A DNA stretch of 64,000 nt from Tropicibacter oceani (GCF_029958925.1 NZ_CP124616.1:2232001-2296000), one strand, 5' to 3'. Counted from the first letter of the stretch, positions 8,854 to 18,630 are shown. Notes: generated from the sequence alone by a model not told the origin. Translations and numbers: made by a program.

Positions 8854-9627
8854 ATGACTCGTCCCATCGTCGGTATCATCGGCAACCAGTATCTGATCAA
8901 CGATCAGTACCCCGCGCATGCGGGCGGGACGATGACCTCGGAGGCGATTTCGGATGTGGCGGGCTGTCTGCCGCTTTTGGTGCCGGCCGATCCGCGGCTT
9001 GTTTCGGTCGAGGAGTTGCTGGACACCTGCGACGGTTTCCTGCTGACCGGCGGGCGCCCCAATGTGCACCCCGAGGAATACGGCGAGGCCTGGACCGAGG
9101 CGCATGGCGATCACGACCGGGCGCGCGACGCCATCACCCTGCCGCTGGTGCGGGCCTGCGTCGAGCGTGGCCAGCCGTTCCTGGGCATCTGCCGCGGTTT
9201 CCAGGAGGTCAACGTTGCCATGGGCGGCACGCTTTACCCCGAGATCCGCGACCTGCCGGGGCGGATGAACCATCGCATGCCCCCCGATGGCACGCTTGAG
9301 GAAAAGTTCGAGCTGCGCCACCTGGTCACGCTGACCGAGGGCGGGGTGTTCCACCGCCTGTTCGGATCGACCGAGGTGATGACCAATTCGCTGCACGGGC
9401 AGGGGATCAAGACCCCCGGCAAGCGGATCGTCATCGAAGGCCATGCGCCCGATGGTACGCCCGAGGCGATCCATGTCGAGGGGGCCAAGGGCTTTACCCT
9501 GTCGGTGCAATGGCATCCGGAATGGGATGCGGCCAATGACCCTGTGTCGCGGCCTCTGTTCACCGCCTTTGGCGAGGCTGTGCGCGCCTTTGCGGCCGGT
9601 GTCGGCGGGATGCGCCGCAGCGCCTGA
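8854..9627 (+). CDS. Gamma-glutamyl-gamma-aminobutyrate hydrolase-like (PuuD, peptidase C26)
   Basis: A 257-residue class I glutamine amidotransferase-fold hydrolase. The nucleophile Cys113 lies in GICRGFQEVN, and the catalytic His221 and Glu223 in QWHPEW. PuuD-type enzymes release GABA from gamma-glutamyl-GABA in putrescine breakdown, and this is the closest well-known role. No other Puu genes are nearby, so the substrate is inferred. The ATG at 8854 has GGAG eight bases upstream. The gene stands alone, convergent with the flavoprotein gene. Confidence 0.87.
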   Translation: MTRPIVGIIGNQYLINDQYPAHAGGTMTSEAISDVAGCLPLLVPADPRLVSVEELLDTCDGFLLTGGRPNVHPEEYGEAWTEAHGDHDRARDAITLPLVRACVERGQPFLGICRGFQEVNVAMGGTLYPEIRDLPGRMNHRMPPDGTLEEKFELRHLVTLTEGGVFHRLFGSTEVMTNSLHGQGIKTPGKRIVIEGHAPDGTPEAIHVEGAKGFTLSVQWHPEWDAANDPVSRPLFTAFGEAVRAFAAGVGGMRRSA

Positions 9628-9702
9628 CAGGGCGCTTCGGCGCTGGTTACGGCGGGCATCTGGCCGACCGCGCGCGGGGCGCAACCGGCGTTTGTTCGGG
9701 CG

Positions 9703-11181
9703 TTATGATTTCGCCCTTGCGGCGGCTTGATTGCCCGCGACGCGGCCCATCACCAGACAGTTGATCAAGGACCCGCCGCCGATGTAATCGTCAAAGAACG
9801 GCGCGCCGGCGCCTTCGCCGGCGGCAAACAGGCCGGGAATGACGCGGCCGTCCGCCTCGAGCGCCCTGGCGGTGGGGTCGATCATGATGCCGCCAAAGGT
9901 CAGCGTGACGCCGGGGGCCAATGGCTGGATGGCGAAAAAGCGCGGCCCTTCGATGCGGCGTGCCAGCGCGGCCTTGGGCGGCACAAGGCCCGGCGCCGCA
10001 TCGCCGTCGATGGCGGCGTTGTATTCCTCGACCGTGGCCTTCAGCGCATCGGCGGGCACGTCGATCGCGGCGGCCAGTTCATCGAGCGAGTCTGCCTCGG
10101 TGATGGCGATGCCAAGGCGTTTGAAGCCGCCCAGCGTCGGCTGCGCCGCATCGGATTCCGCAATACCAGAGCCAAAGATCAGCGCGGCGCGCTGGCCGGG
10201 CTGGCGCAGCATGGATTTGCCATGCGCCACGTAGCCAAGGGATTCGTCGACATAGCGTTTGCCGTGCCGGTTGACCGCGACGGTATATGGCAGCACCGCC
10301 CAGGGGTTGCCTGCGGCGGTTTCCCTGGGATCGACGGCGGCGATGTGCAGGGCCATCAGACCGCCCATGCCGGCCAGGCCTGCGCCGGCCTCTTGCGCCA
10401 TCAGCAGCCCGTCACCGGTGGCGGTTTCGCGGCCGCGCACCATCAGCCCGCCGGCTTCGGGGTCCGAGTAATCGGCCAGCATCTGGCGGTTCGCAGCATA
10501 GCCGCCGGTGGCCAGCACGACCGAGGGCGCATTGAAATCGACCACCCCGTCGGGGCCGACCGCGCGCAGGCCGACGACGGCACCCGTCTTGTCCATCTTC
10601 AGCTGGCGGGCCTTGGTGTCGAACCGGTATTCGCCGCCCGCCTCTTCGATCTTGGCGCGCATGGATTTGAGCAGGCTCGGCATGCCCATGTACCAACCCG
10701 GCTCGGCCACGGCGATGTTCAGCCGGTAGGGCGGCAGGGGGCCTTCGGGCAGGAAGGTGACGCCGTTTTCGCGCAGCCAGTCCACATCGCGCCGGGCATT
10801 GGCGGCAAAGACGTCATACAGCGCGCTGTTGCCGCGGCCCTTGCCCTTTTTGATGAAGTCCTCGACATAGCTTTGACGGGCGGCGTCGCTGTCTTCGGAC
10901 GGAACGGCAAAGCCGCCCCCCGCCAGCGCCGAATTGCCGCCCATCGTCTTTTCGGACAGCTTTTCCAGAACCACCACGCGGGCGCCGGTCTGCGCCGCCT
11001 CGAGCGCGGCGGCGACGCCGGTCATGCCGGTGCCGACCACCACGACGTCAAAGTCAAAGGCGACATCGGGGTCGGGCAGCAGCGCCGCCTGCACCGGGGT
11101 GATCGTTGCGGCCAGCCCCGCGGCGCCGGTGGCGGCCAGCATGGTGCGGCGGTTCATGCCGGTTTTGTCGGATTTTGTCAT
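9703..11181 (-). CDS. Flavocytochrome c-type flavoprotein subunit (fumarate reductase family), Tat-exported
   Basis: A 492-residue FAD protein. The N-terminus carries NRRTMLAATGAAGLAAT, a twin-arginine-like export signal ending about residue 33. The FAD dinucleotide fold follows (VVVVGTGMTGVAAALEA, about 45-61), and the C-terminal GGIMIDPTARALE and FAAGEGAGAPFFDDYIGGGS are typical of FccA/fumarate reductase flavoproteins. It lacks heme motifs of its own, but the gene just upstream encodes a tetraheme cytochrome. Together they look like a soluble periplasmic flavocytochrome c split in two, reducing a double bond (fumarate, methacrylate, acrylate, urocanate or similar). The substrate cannot be told from the sequence. 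Confidence 0.85.
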   Translation of the reverse strand: MTKSDKTGMNRRTMLAATGAAGLAATITPVQAALLPDPDVAFDFDVVVVGTGMTGVAAALEAAQTGARVVVLEKLSEKTMGGNSALAGGGFAVPSEDSDAARQSYVEDFIKKGKGRGNSALYDVFAANARRDVDWLRENGVTFLPEGPLPPYRLNIAVAEPGWYMGMPSLLKSMRAKIEEAGGEYRFDTKARQLKMDKTGAVVGLRAVGPDGVVDFNAPSVVLATGGYAANRQMLADYSDPEAGGLMVRGRETATGDGLLMAQEAGAGLAGMGGLMALHIAAVDPRETAAGNPWAVLPYTVAVNRHGKRYVDESLGYVAHGKSMLRQPGQRAALIFGSGIAESDAAQPTLGGFKRLGIAITEADSLDELAAAIDVPADALKATVEEYNAAIDGDAAPGLVPPKAALARRIEGPRFFAIQPLAPGVTLTFGGIMIDPTARALEADGRVIPGLFAAGEGAGAPFFDDYIGGGSLINCLVMGRVAGNQAAARAKS

Positions 11182-11217
11182 GTCGGATGTCCTTTCCTGT
11201 TGAGGCGGCGCGCCGCT

Positions 11218-11595
11218 TTATTCTGCGGCGTCGCCGAAACTGTTCATGTCAAAGTCAAAGCTGCGGTGGCACATCACGCAGGTCGGTTCGGACGCGGCGT
11301 GAACGCTGTGGCAGGCGGTGCATTCGGGCAGCTCTTGCGGCCCGAGATGAGGCGAGCGGTGCGGGTCTGGCAGGCTGGCCTCTTCGCCTTCGGCCAGCGG
11401 TTCGATCATCGTGCCGTGGCAGGCGATGCACTGGCTGTCCTCGGGCGCTTTGGTCGGGTCGGCGGGGTCGGTGTGGCAGGTGGTGCAGGGCAGACCCATG
11501 TCCTTGTGCACGTCATGCAGGCCCTGAGCCTGCGCTGTGGTTGCCAGTGCCAGGGCGATGATCGCCGGGGCGGTGAAGGCGCGCCAATGTCGCAT
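11218..11595 (-). CDS. Periplasmic tetraheme cytochrome c, electron donor to the flavoprotein
   Basis: A 125-residue protein with a signal peptide (cleavage likely after AQA, residue 23) and four c-type heme motifs: CTTCH (37-41), CIACH (56-60), CTACH (92-96) and CVMCH (106-110). Additional His residues at 30, 79, 83 and 99 could be distal ligands. The spacing is like the N-terminal heme domain of Shewanella FccA and of small tetraheme cytochromes. It is the first gene of a two-gene unit, 36 bases before the flavoprotein start. It would pass electrons from a quinol-oxidising membrane donor, not present here, to FAD. Confidence 0.92.
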   Translation of the reverse strand: MRHWRAFTAPAIIALALATTAQAQGLHDVHKDMGLPCTTCHTDPADPTKAPEDSQCIACHGTMIEPLAEGEEASLPDPHRSPHLGPQELPECTACHSVHAASEPTCVMCHRSFDFDMNSFGDAAE

Positions 11596-11778
11596 GTCGT
11601 CCTCTCGATTTCATCCGGGCCAAGTGTCCCACGGGCGGGCAGGGCTGTCGTTGATCGCGGTTAAACATGCATTTCCGGCGCGCCTGGGCCCCCCGGGCGC
11701 GCGGCCTTTGACAAAACGCAAGGCCGGGGCCGCGCCGGCGGGTTAGGCAGGGGCGCAACCGTATGGAGAGAGGGAAAG

Positions 11779-12309
11779 ATGCGCATTCTGATCACCTATG
11801 CCACCACCGAAGGGCAGACCCGCAAGATCTGCCGGTTCGCGGCGGATCGGCTTGCCGACCGGGCTCATACCGTCGAACTGCTGCGCGCGGCGGATGCCGA
11901 GGGGCTGGATGTCGGGCGTTTCGAGGCGGCGATCCTGGCGGGGTCGGTGCACCTGGGAAAGGTGCAGCCAGAGCTGCTGGATTTCGCCAATGAAAACGGC
12001 GCGGCGCTAAGTCGGATCAGGACGCTTTACCTGCAGGTGTCGGCGGCAGCGGCGGGCAAGGACCCGGCGGAATGGGCTGACCTGCGCAAGATCGCCGATG
12101 CGACCGAGCGCGCGTTCGGCTGGCACCCGACCCGCACCGAGCATGTCGCCGGGGCCTTTCGGTTCAGTGAATACGATTTCTTCAAGTCGATGGCGATGCG
12201 CTGGATCGCGTCGCAACATGGTGAAAAGCTTGATCCGCATGTGGACAAGGAGTTCACCGACTGGACGGCGCTGGCCACGGTTCTGGACGAATGGTCCGCG
12301 GCGGGCTGA
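11779..12309 (+). CDS. Flavodoxin-domain protein, HemG-like
   Basis: A 176-residue FMN-type flavodoxin fold beginning MRILITYATTEGQTRKI, where the TTEGQT loop is the phosphate-binding site. The middle (AAILAGSVHLGKVQPELLDF) and the end (FRFSEYDFFKSMAMRWI) resemble HemG, the quinone-linked protoporphyrinogen oxidase of gammaproteobacteria. Heme synthesis is one possible role, but many alphaproteobacteria use HemJ, and this may be a general flavodoxin. The start has a purine-rich GAGAGAGGGAAAG leader. It is divergent from the tetraheme cytochrome gene across 183 bases and could share regulation with it. Confidence 0.72.
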   Translation: MRILITYATTEGQTRKICRFAADRLADRAHTVELLRAADAEGLDVGRFEAAILAGSVHLGKVQPELLDFANENGAALSRIRTLYLQVSAAAAGKDPAEWADLRKIADATERAFGWHPTRTEHVAGAFRFSEYDFFKSMAMRWIASQHGEKLDPHVDKEFTDWTALATVLDEWSAAG

Positions 12310-12338
12310 CCACGGGAGGCGGCGCCCGGCGCGGGCCG

Positions 12339-12390
12339 CCGGGGGTTTTGCACCCCCGGACCCCCGCAGGATATTTGGAGCAATTGGAAA
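12339..12390 (+). terminator. Hairpin terminator-like element after the flavodoxin gene
   Basis: CCGGGGGT (12339-12346), loop TTTGC, ACCCCCGG (12352-12359), followed by a GGATATTTGGAGCAATTGG tail. There is no U tract, so termination strength is doubtful. The hairpin plus (G)GATATTT tail is similar in design to the GAGTATTT elements at 3211, 8247 and 31433, and may be a diverged relative. Confidence 0.5.
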
Positions 12391-12399
12391 ACCGCAGCG

Positions 12400-15300
12400 T
12401 CAGGCGACGCGGGCGATGCGGGACGCGAGGTTGTCCATCAGCATGCGCGCTTCGAAGTTGCGCAGGCAGATACGGGCCGAGGGGCCATAGCGCGACGGGT
12501 CGCTGCGCAACTCGGGCAGGACCGAGAAGAGGTCTGCGCGCGAGGCCGCGTCAAGCGCCTGAAGCCCGGTTTCGCCGGCAAAGAAGCTTTCGGTGGCCAT
12601 GCCTTCGGCATAGATGACCTGGTGGCGGTCAAAGAGCAGGTGGATGTAGGTTACCTCGCCGCCCGGGGCGCGCTGCACGGTCTTGCCGTCGACCAGGTGG
12701 GTGGCGGCGGCAAAGACTTCGGGGGTGCCGAACAGCAACTCGGCCTGGTGGCCTTCGATCAGCATGCGGTGCTGCGGCGAGACGGTCAGCGGGCGCTGGC
12801 CGCCAAACAGATGCGCCGCGATGCGGATCGGGGCGTTGTCGCCGCTGGCCAGCATGCGCCGGGCGCCTTTCCACAAGAGCGGTTGCAGGCCGTGATCGCG
12901 GGTGACGATCAGATCCCCGGGCGCGAGGCTTTCGATCGGGCGCGGGCCGGTGTCGGTCAGGATGCGGGTGCCGGGGGTAAAGCAGATCACGCTGTCGATG
13001 TTCGAGAAGGACACCAAGGTGCCGTCAAGCAATTGCACGGTGCCGGTCAGCTCGCCTCCGACGTTGCTGGTGATGTTGATCGTGGTGCGGTCGGCCAGGC
13101 CGTTCAGGTTCAGCGTGTCGCCGCCGGACTGGCTGGTGGTGTTGCCTTCGATCGAGATGGTGCCGGGGGCCTCTCCGGTGTTGATCAGGGTGATCGTGTC
13201 GTCGCCGTCGCCGCCGAACACCGTATCGCCGACCCCGGCGAAGATTGCGTCATTGCCCGCGCCGCCCGACAGCAGGTCGGCCCCGAGATCGCCGTAAAGC
13301 GTGTCATTGCCGTTGCCGCCGTCCAGCGTGTCGTTGCCATCGCCGCCATAGAGGATGTCGTTGTCGTCGCCGCCCAGCAGCGTGTCACTGCCGGTGCCGC
13401 CAAGCAGGGTGTCGGCGCCGGTGCCACCCGACAGGCTGTCGTTGCCGATACCGCCGATCAGCGAATCCGCACCGGTGCCGCCCAGCAGGGTATCGTTGCC
13501 ATCGCCGCCATCCAGCGTGTCGTTGCCGGCATCGCCGTTCAGCAGGTCATTGCCGGCCTCGCCGAACAGGCTGTCGTTGTCGTCACCGCCAGCCAGGGTA
13601 TCGGCCCCGTCGCCGCCATACAGCAGGTCGGTGCCCGCGCCGCCGGACAGGTTGTCGTTGCCGGTGCCGCCCAGCAGCGTGTCGTTGCCGTCGCCGCCGC
13701 TCAGGGTATCGGCCTCGCTGCCGCCGTCGAGGTAATCGTTGCCCGCGCCACCGATCAGCGAATCCGAGCCTGCCTCGCCGTACAGGCTGTCGTCGCCGCC
13801 CGCACCGTCGAGGGTGTCGTTGCCGAGGCCGCCGTAGAAGACGTTGGGGAAATCGCCGCTGAGGTTGTCATAGCCGGTCAGGCTGTCGTTGAAATTCGAA
13901 CCGATGATGCCTTCGATGCCGCCGCCGCTGGTGTCGCCCGTGGCGTGACCGCCCGAGAAGGTGTTCGTGGCCAGGTTGACGGTCACCCCGGCGGTCGATG
14001 TGGCGTAGGAGGCAAAGTCCATGCCCGCGCCGCCCACCAGCGTATCGGCCCCGCCGCCGCCTTCCAGCGTGTCGTTGCCGTTGCCGCCGTTCAGGCTGTC
14101 GGCGCCTGTGCCGCCCGAAAGGGAATCGTTGCCGTCGCCGCCCAGCAGGGTGTCGTTGCCCGAACCGCCGGACATCGTGTCGTTGCCTAGGCCACCTAGC
14201 AGGGAATCGTTGCCGGTGCCGCCGTCCAGGCTGTCGTTGTCGTCGCCGCCGTCCAGCGTGTCATTGCCGGTGCCGCCGATCAGCGTGTCGTTGCCGGCCT
14301 GCCCGGACAGGGAATCATTGCCCGCGCCGCCATCAAGGTAGTCGTCGCCGGTGCCGCCCAGCAGGGTGTCGTTGCCGCCTTCGCCAAAGAGGGTGTCATT
14401 GCCCGCGCCGCCGTCGATGCTGTCGTTGCCATTGGCCACGGGGACGGCGTCAAAGTTGACGTCGGTGACCCAGATGCCCTGGGTGCCGCCCTGGCCGTTG
14501 GCATAGATGATCTCGATCGAGGCCACGGGGCCGGGGATGGTGACCAGCACCGAACCGCCAACCTGGTTGGGGTTTTCGGCCACGGTATTGGCGGTGATCG
14601 TGTTGCCAGACACCGTATCGCCGCCGCCCACGGTCAGGGTGACCGGGACCAGGTTGCCATCGGCGTCATAGGCGTTGACCGTGACGATATCGGTGTGGTT
14701 CGCGTTTCCCCAGTCGATGTCGTTGATGCGGAATTCGACGTTTTCCACTTCGTCCGCGGCGGTGCCTTCGGAACTGGGGGCAAAATCGATGGTGGTGGTC
14801 GAGGTGGCGCCGTCGCCGTTGCCGAACAGGAACAGCGAGGAGTTGGGATCAAAGCCGCCAACGGCATATTGCGTGTCGGTGGTGTTGACCTGATAGGTGG
14901 GGCTGTTGTTGCCGTCGTTGGTAAAGCCGACGGTGACGTTGACGGTGCCCGTGTCCTGGGTAAAGCCGGCCGCAAGGTTGGTGCCGTTGCCGCCCTGATC
15001 GGTCCAGTCCAGGGTTTCCGCGATCCCGGCAGGGGAATAGCCGCCATAGTCGCCATAGACCAAGTCCGCGCCATCCCCGGCGCTGACGGTGTCATTGCCA
15101 AGCCCGGCGCTGACCGTGTCATTGCCGGCCCCCGCGACGATGGAATCGCCGCTGAGCGTCGAGTTGCCGTCAACCGACTGGCCCTGCGGGTCGACATAAT
15201 CGGGGGTGATCAGATCATTGCCCGCGGTGCCGTCGATCACGCCATCGCCGAAATCCCCGTAGGTAAAGACGATGTCGCCGGCATTGGCGTTGGGGTTGGA

Positions 15301-15687
15301 GTTGTAGCCCTGAACCGTATAGCTGCGCCCCGGCACCAGAACCTTTTCGCTCAGCGTGTACATGCCGCTGGCGGCGCCGTTTTCGACGTCGAACTGGACG
15401 ACCTGAAAGACCTCTCCGGTGACGTTGTCGCGCAGCGTCCAGACCAGCTCGGCATCGACCGTGGTGTTGGTCGAGGTGCCCGCTGCGGTGGTGACGGTCG
15501 CGGTTGCGGTTTCGCCGCCTGCGGAATCGTCGTCCAGCGTCTGACCCTGGATGCCGGCCTCGTTGTCGGTGATCGTCGCGCTGCCGCCAAAGCTGGCGGG
15601 GCCGGACCAGACAAAGCTGCTGTTTGTGCCTGTGGGGATGACGCCCGAAGGGTCAAACGCGTAAAATTGTACCTTGTACACGGCCAT
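12400..15687 (-). CDS. RTX (hemolysin-type calcium-binding) protein with C-terminal Hint domain
   Basis: A 1095-residue protein in four parts. Residues 1-160 are a beta-rich N-terminus without a classical signal peptide. Residues about 160-420 include a short block of GNDTVSAG repeats and a beta-sandwich-like segment. About 420-830 is a dense run of nonapeptide RTX repeats (GGxGNDxLx), broken near 555-630 by the [15 protein letters not shown] segment often seen in such proteins. From 900 on it is a Hint domain: Cys902 in CFTPGTRIL, then SPQHRML with the conserved His, and [11 protein letters not shown] proteins fold on calcium outside the cell after type I secretion. In roseobacters the Hint domain may self-cleave or anchor the protein. 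No type I exporter is adjacent. Confidence 0.93.
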   Translation of the reverse strand: MAVYKVQFYAFDPSGVIPTGTNSSFVWSGPASFGGSATITDNEAGIQGQTLDDDSAGGETATATVTTAAGTSTNTTVDAELVWTLRDNVTGEVFQVVQFDVENGAASGMYTLSEKVLVPGRSYTVQGYNSNPNANAGDIVFTYGDFGDGVIDGTAGNDLITPDYVDPQGQSVDGNSTLSGDSIVAGAGNDTVSAGLGNDTVSAGDGADLVYGDYGGYSPAGIAETLDWTDQGGNGTNLAAGFTQDTGTVNVTVGFTNDGNNSPTYQVNTTDTQYAVGGFDPNSSLFLFGNGDGATSTTTIDFAPSSEGTAADEVENVEFRINDIDWGNANHTDIVTVNAYDADGNLVPVTLTVGGGDTVSGNTITANTVAENPNQVGGSVLVTIPGPVASIEIIYANGQGGTQGIWVTDVNFDAVPVANGNDSIDGGAGNDTLFGEGGNDTLLGGTGDDYLDGGAGNDSLSGQAGNDTLIGGTGNDTLDGGDDNDSLDGGTGNDSLLGGLGNDTMSGGSGNDTLLGGDGNDSLSGGTGADSLNGGNGNDTLEGGGGADTLVGGAGMDFASYATSTAGVTVNLATNTFSGGHATGDTSGGGIEGIIGSNFNDSLTGYDNLSGDFPNVFYGGLGNDTLDGAGGDDSLYGEAGSDSLIGGAGNDYLDGGSEADTLSGGDGNDTLLGGTGNDNLSGGAGTDLLYGGDGADTLAGGDDNDSLFGEAGNDLLNGDAGNDTLDGGDGNDTLLGGTGADSLIGGIGNDSLSGGTGADTLLGGTGSDTLLGGDDNDILYGGDGNDTLDGGNGNDTLYGDLGADLLSGGAGNDAIFAGVGDTVFGGDGDDTITLINTGEAPGTISIEGNTTSQSGGDTLNLNGLADRTTINITSNVGGELTGTVQLLDGTLVSFSNIDSVICFTPGTRILTDTGPRPIESLAPGDLIVTRDHGLQPLLWKGARRMLASGDNAPIRIAAHLFGGQRPLTVSPQHRMLIEGHQAELLFGTPEVFAAATHLVDGKTVQRAPGGEVTYIHLLFDRHQVIYAEGMATESFFAGETGLQALDAASRADLFSVLPELRSDPSRYGPSARICLRNFEARMLMDNLASRIARVA

Positions 15688-15816
15688 GGTGCTTGCCTGC
15701 CTTGTCCTTGTACGGTCCTGCCCGGGCGTTTTCGCCGTCGTGTGCGGGGCCGTCTGCTCATTGTTTTTTCAAGGAGTCTGGCGTGAAGCCTTTGATTTCG
15801 AAACCCAAACCACTTG

Positions 15817-15837
15817 CTTGATAAAATATTAATCAAG
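15817..15837. promoter_or_regulatory. AT-rich near-palindrome upstream of the RTX gene
   Basis: CTTGAT (15817-15822) and ATCAAG (15832-15837) flank AAAATATTA, within an AT-rich stretch that stands out from the GC-rich surroundings. It lies 130 bases before the RTX start. Two TTTCGAAA octamers (15796-15803 and 15870-15877) bracket it. A regulator-binding region for the secreted protein is plausible, but no factor can be named. Confidence 0.35.
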
Positions 15838-15881
15838 ATTGTGGCAAATTTGCGGAAATTACCCGAGGTTTTCGAAACAAT

Positions 15882-15906
15882 ACGCCCGGCCACCAGGGCC
15901 GGGCGT
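15882..15906 (-). terminator. Terminator hairpin after the molybdenum hydroxylase operon
   Basis: A 10-bp stem, ACGCCCGGCC (15882-15891) with GGCCGGGCGT (15897-15906) and a five-base loop, lies 33 bases past the iorB-like stop. On the minus strand it is followed by ATTGTTTC, a weak U tract. It probably ends the IorA/IorB transcript. Confidence 0.6.
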
Positions 15907-15938
15907 TTGTTGGTCAATCCGGGGGCCGATGGCCCGGG

Positions 15939-18170
15939 TCAGATGTAAAAGTCGACGTGCCTGTTCAGCGGCAATTCGCGCAGGCGCTTGCCGGTCAGAT
16001 CGAAAATCGCATTGGCCAGCGCCGGGGCGGCGGGGGGCGTCGCGATTTCGCCCATGCCGTTCAGCCGTTCCTGGTTTTCCAGGATCTGCACCTGCACGGG
16101 TGGCATCTGGGCCATGCGCAGCGGGTCGTAATCGGGAAAGTTCCGCTGCTGCACTGCGCCGCCGTCAAAGATGATTTCCTCGCCGATGGCAGCGGAAAGG
16201 CCATAGGCCATGCCGCCGGTCAGCTGCGCCTCGATGATGCCGGGGTCCAGGGCGATGCCAGGGTCGGCGGCGATCCAGGCGCCGGTCAGGCGGATCAGCC
16301 CGCCCTGGTCCTGCACCTCGATCACCATCGCGCATGGGGTGCCGAAACTGTAGACCATGGCCAGGCCGCGGCCGGTGCCTTCCGGGGTCTTGCCGGTCCA
16401 GCCGCTCATGTCGCGCACGGCCTCGAGGCAGTGATAGGCGGGCAGCCATTCGTCGCGCGTCAATGCCAGGCGCATCTCGAGCGGATCGGCGCCGGCGGCA
16501 TGGGCCATCTCGTCCAAGAAGCTTTCGTGGAAGAACCCGTTAAAGCTGGCCCCGACCGACCGCCAAAAGCCGACCGGCGTCGCCAGCTCGGCCTTGTGGC
16601 CGCGCACCCGGTAGTTGGGAATGCCGTAGGGCTGGTTGAACAACCCGTCGACGATGGCCTTGTCGGGCCCGCCGGGGGCAAAGCCCATCCAGCGTTTCAG
16701 CGCCTGCGCCGAAATCGAGGGCGAGGCAACGCTCGCATCAAGGCCGATCGGCAGGCCGTCCTGCACCGCGCCCTTGATCCGGGCGATGGCGGCGGGGCGG
16801 TAAAAGTCGTGGGTCATGTCCTCTTCGCGCGACCAGGTGACGTTGACCGGCGTGCCGGGCATGGCCTTGGCAACGCGGGTGGCGATCACCGCATAGTCGA
16901 ATTCGCCGCGACGGCCAAAGCCGCCGCCCATCAAGGTGACGTTGACTTCGACATCCTCGGGGTCGATCCCGGCTTCGTCGGCGCAGGCGGTCTGCAGGAA
17001 GGTCGGGCCCTGGTTGCCGCACCACAGACGCAGTTTCGGTCCGTCAAACCAGGCGGTTGCGTTCAATGGCTCCATCGTTGCATGCGCCAGGAAGGGGACG
17101 CGGTACTCGGCCTCGATCGCGGTGGCGGCGGCGGGCAGATCGTCCACCGCGCCATCGTCGCGCATGGTCGAGTCCGGGTCGCTGTCAAAGGCCTGTTCGA
17201 TGGCGGCGAACATCGCTTCGGTGGTGGCGGGATACTCGGCCTCGTCCCATTCCACCGGGATCGCGTTGACCGCCTGCATCGCCAGCCAGGTGTTGTTGGC
17301 GATCACGGCGACGCCGTTGCCCAGGTCGACGACCTTTTCGACACCGGGCATGCGCCCTGCCTCGAAGCCGTCAAAGCCCTTCATGCTGGCGCGGGTGGGG
17401 GCCATGCGCACGGCGGCGAATTTCATCCCCGGCAAGCGGGTGTCGATGCCGAACTGCGCGGTGCCGGTGGATTTGGCCGGAACGTCGATGCGTGGCTGGG
17501 ATTTGCCCAGCAGGGTCCAGTCCGATTGCGGCCGCAGCCGGATTTTCGGAGGTTTGATCCCGTCCAGATCGCCCGCCAGATCGACATAGGGAATTTCCGT
17601 GCCATCGGGGGTGATCACCATGCCGGCGCGGGTCGTCAGGCTGGCGCTGTCCAGCCCGGTGCGCCGCGCCGCCGCCTGCCGCAGCATTTCGCGCGCGCCC
17701 GCGCCCATGACGCGCATGCGTTCAAAGCCGTCCTTCATCGCGGTCGAACCGCCGGTGACCTGCATCGAAAAGACCTTGCCCAGGTGGCCCATCGCCTCGC
17801 CCAGCGAATGCTGAAAGCCGGTGGCGTCATAGCCCTTGTTCGGCAGGCCCTCGGACATCAGGGCGCTGTTGTAATAGGCCTGCGCGGGCGGGCCGTGGAT
17901 GACGGTGACCTGGTCCAGGGTCACGTCCAGTTCCTCGGCCAGCAGGGCGGCCCAGGTGGTATGGGTGCCTTGCCCCATCTCGGCGCGCGGCGCGATCAGC
18001 GTGATGCCATCGCCGTTGATCACGACAAAGGGGTTCAGCGCGCCGTCTTCCGGCCTTAACGGATTGGGGGCAGTTTTGGTCACGTACCAGGCGCCAAAGG
18101 CGGCGCCGCCGGCCACCGCAAGGGTGCCGAAAAGAAAGGTGCGGCGGGCGATTTTTCCGATGCTTGCCAT
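15939..18170 (-). CDS. Molybdopterin-binding subunit, isoquinoline 1-oxidoreductase type (IorB-like)
   Basis: A 743-residue member of the xanthine dehydrogenase superfamily. The N-terminus has ARRTFLFGTLAVAGGAAFG, a twin-arginine signal that also serves as a membrane anchor, as is usual for IorB-type subunits. GAEMGQGTHTTW-like and MGGGFGRRGEFDYAV segments are molybdenum-cofactor contact regions. With the 2Fe-2S partner four bases upstream it would hydroxylate an N-heterocycle or oxidise an aldehyde in the periplasm, passing electrons to a cytochrome. Neither a cytochrome subunit nor an XdhC-type maturation gene is adjacent. The substrate is unknown. Confidence 0.9.
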   Translation of the reverse strand: MASIGKIARRTFLFGTLAVAGGAAFGAWYVTKTAPNPLRPEDGALNPFVVINGDGITLIAPRAEMGQGTHTTWAALLAEELDVTLDQVTVIHGPPAQAYYNSALMSEGLPNKGYDATGFQHSLGEAMGHLGKVFSMQVTGGSTAMKDGFERMRVMGAGAREMLRQAAARRTGLDSASLTTRAGMVITPDGTEIPYVDLAGDLDGIKPPKIRLRPQSDWTLLGKSQPRIDVPAKSTGTAQFGIDTRLPGMKFAAVRMAPTRASMKGFDGFEAGRMPGVEKVVDLGNGVAVIANNTWLAMQAVNAIPVEWDEAEYPATTEAMFAAIEQAFDSDPDSTMRDDGAVDDLPAAATAIEAEYRVPFLAHATMEPLNATAWFDGPKLRLWCGNQGPTFLQTACADEAGIDPEDVEVNVTLMGGGFGRRGEFDYAVIATRVAKAMPGTPVNVTWSREEDMTHDFYRPAAIARIKGAVQDGLPIGLDASVASPSISAQALKRWMGFAPGGPDKAIVDGLFNQPYGIPNYRVRGHKAELATPVGFWRSVGASFNGFFHESFLDEMAHAAGADPLEMRLALTRDEWLPAYHCLEAVRDMSGWTGKTPEGTGRGLAMVYSFGTPCAMVIEVQDQGGLIRLTGAWIAADPGIALDPGIIEAQLTGGMAYGLSAAIGEEIIFDGGAVQQRNFPDYDPLRMAQMPPVQVQILENQERLNGMGEIATPPAAPALANAIFDLTGKRLRELPLNRHVDFYI

Positions 18171-18174
18171 GGCG

Positions 18175-18630
18175 TTATGCCCCTTCGCTGACGGATTTGA
18201 TGGCGGCGCGGATGCGCGGGTAGGTGCCGCAACGGCACAGGTTGCCGTTCATCGCGGCGTCAATGTCGTCATCGCTGGGGCTGGGGTTTTCGGCCAGCAG
18301 GGCGGCGGCCTGCATGATCTGGCCGGACTGGCAATAGCCGCATTGCGCCACCTGGTGTTCGATCCAGGCGGCCTGCAACCGGTGCAGGTTGTCCGGCGTG
18401 CCAAGCCCCTCGATGGTGGTCACCTCGCCCCAGACATCCGCCAGGGCAACCTGGCAGGACCGCACGGCCTGGCCGTCGATCTGCACCGTGCAGGCGCCGC
18501 AGGCCGCGACGCCGCAGCCGAATTTCGTGCCGGTCAGGTTCAACTGATCGCGCAGCACCCACAGCAGCGGGACATCATCGGGCAGGTCCACCTGGTGCGG
18601 AGTGCCGTTGACGGTCAGCGATATGGGCAT
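18175..18630 (-). CDS. 2Fe-2S subunit of molybdenum hydroxylase (IorA-like)
   Basis: A 151-residue ferredoxin-plus-four-helix protein with the two clusters of the xanthine oxidase family. Plant-type cluster ligands are Cys39, 44, 47 and 59 ([11 protein letters not shown]...C). The second cluster uses Cys97, 100, 132 and 134 (CGYC...CRC). It moves electrons from the molybdenum site to the external acceptor. The ATG at 18630, with AAGGA nine bases upstream, gives the standard N-terminus MPISLTVNG; the open frame continues further upstream but without family similarity. It is the first gene of the pair. Confidence 0.93.
   Translation of the reverse strand: MPISLTVNGTPHQVDLPDDVPLLWVLRDQLNLTGTKFGCGVAACGACTVQIDGQAVRSCQVALADVWGEVTTIEGLGTPDNLHRLQAAWIEHQVAQCGYCQSGQIMQAAALLAENPSPSDDDIDAAMNGNLCRCGTYPRIRAAIKSVSEGA

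Noticed and set aside
12622-14190. 522-residue plus-strand frame opposite the RTX repeats
   Set aside because: The periodic peptide only reflects the nonapeptide repeats of the real gene on the other strand.
13200-14440. CRISPR-like or satellite repeat array
   Set aside because: The short period is 27 bases and codes for RTX nonapeptides; there are no unique spacers.
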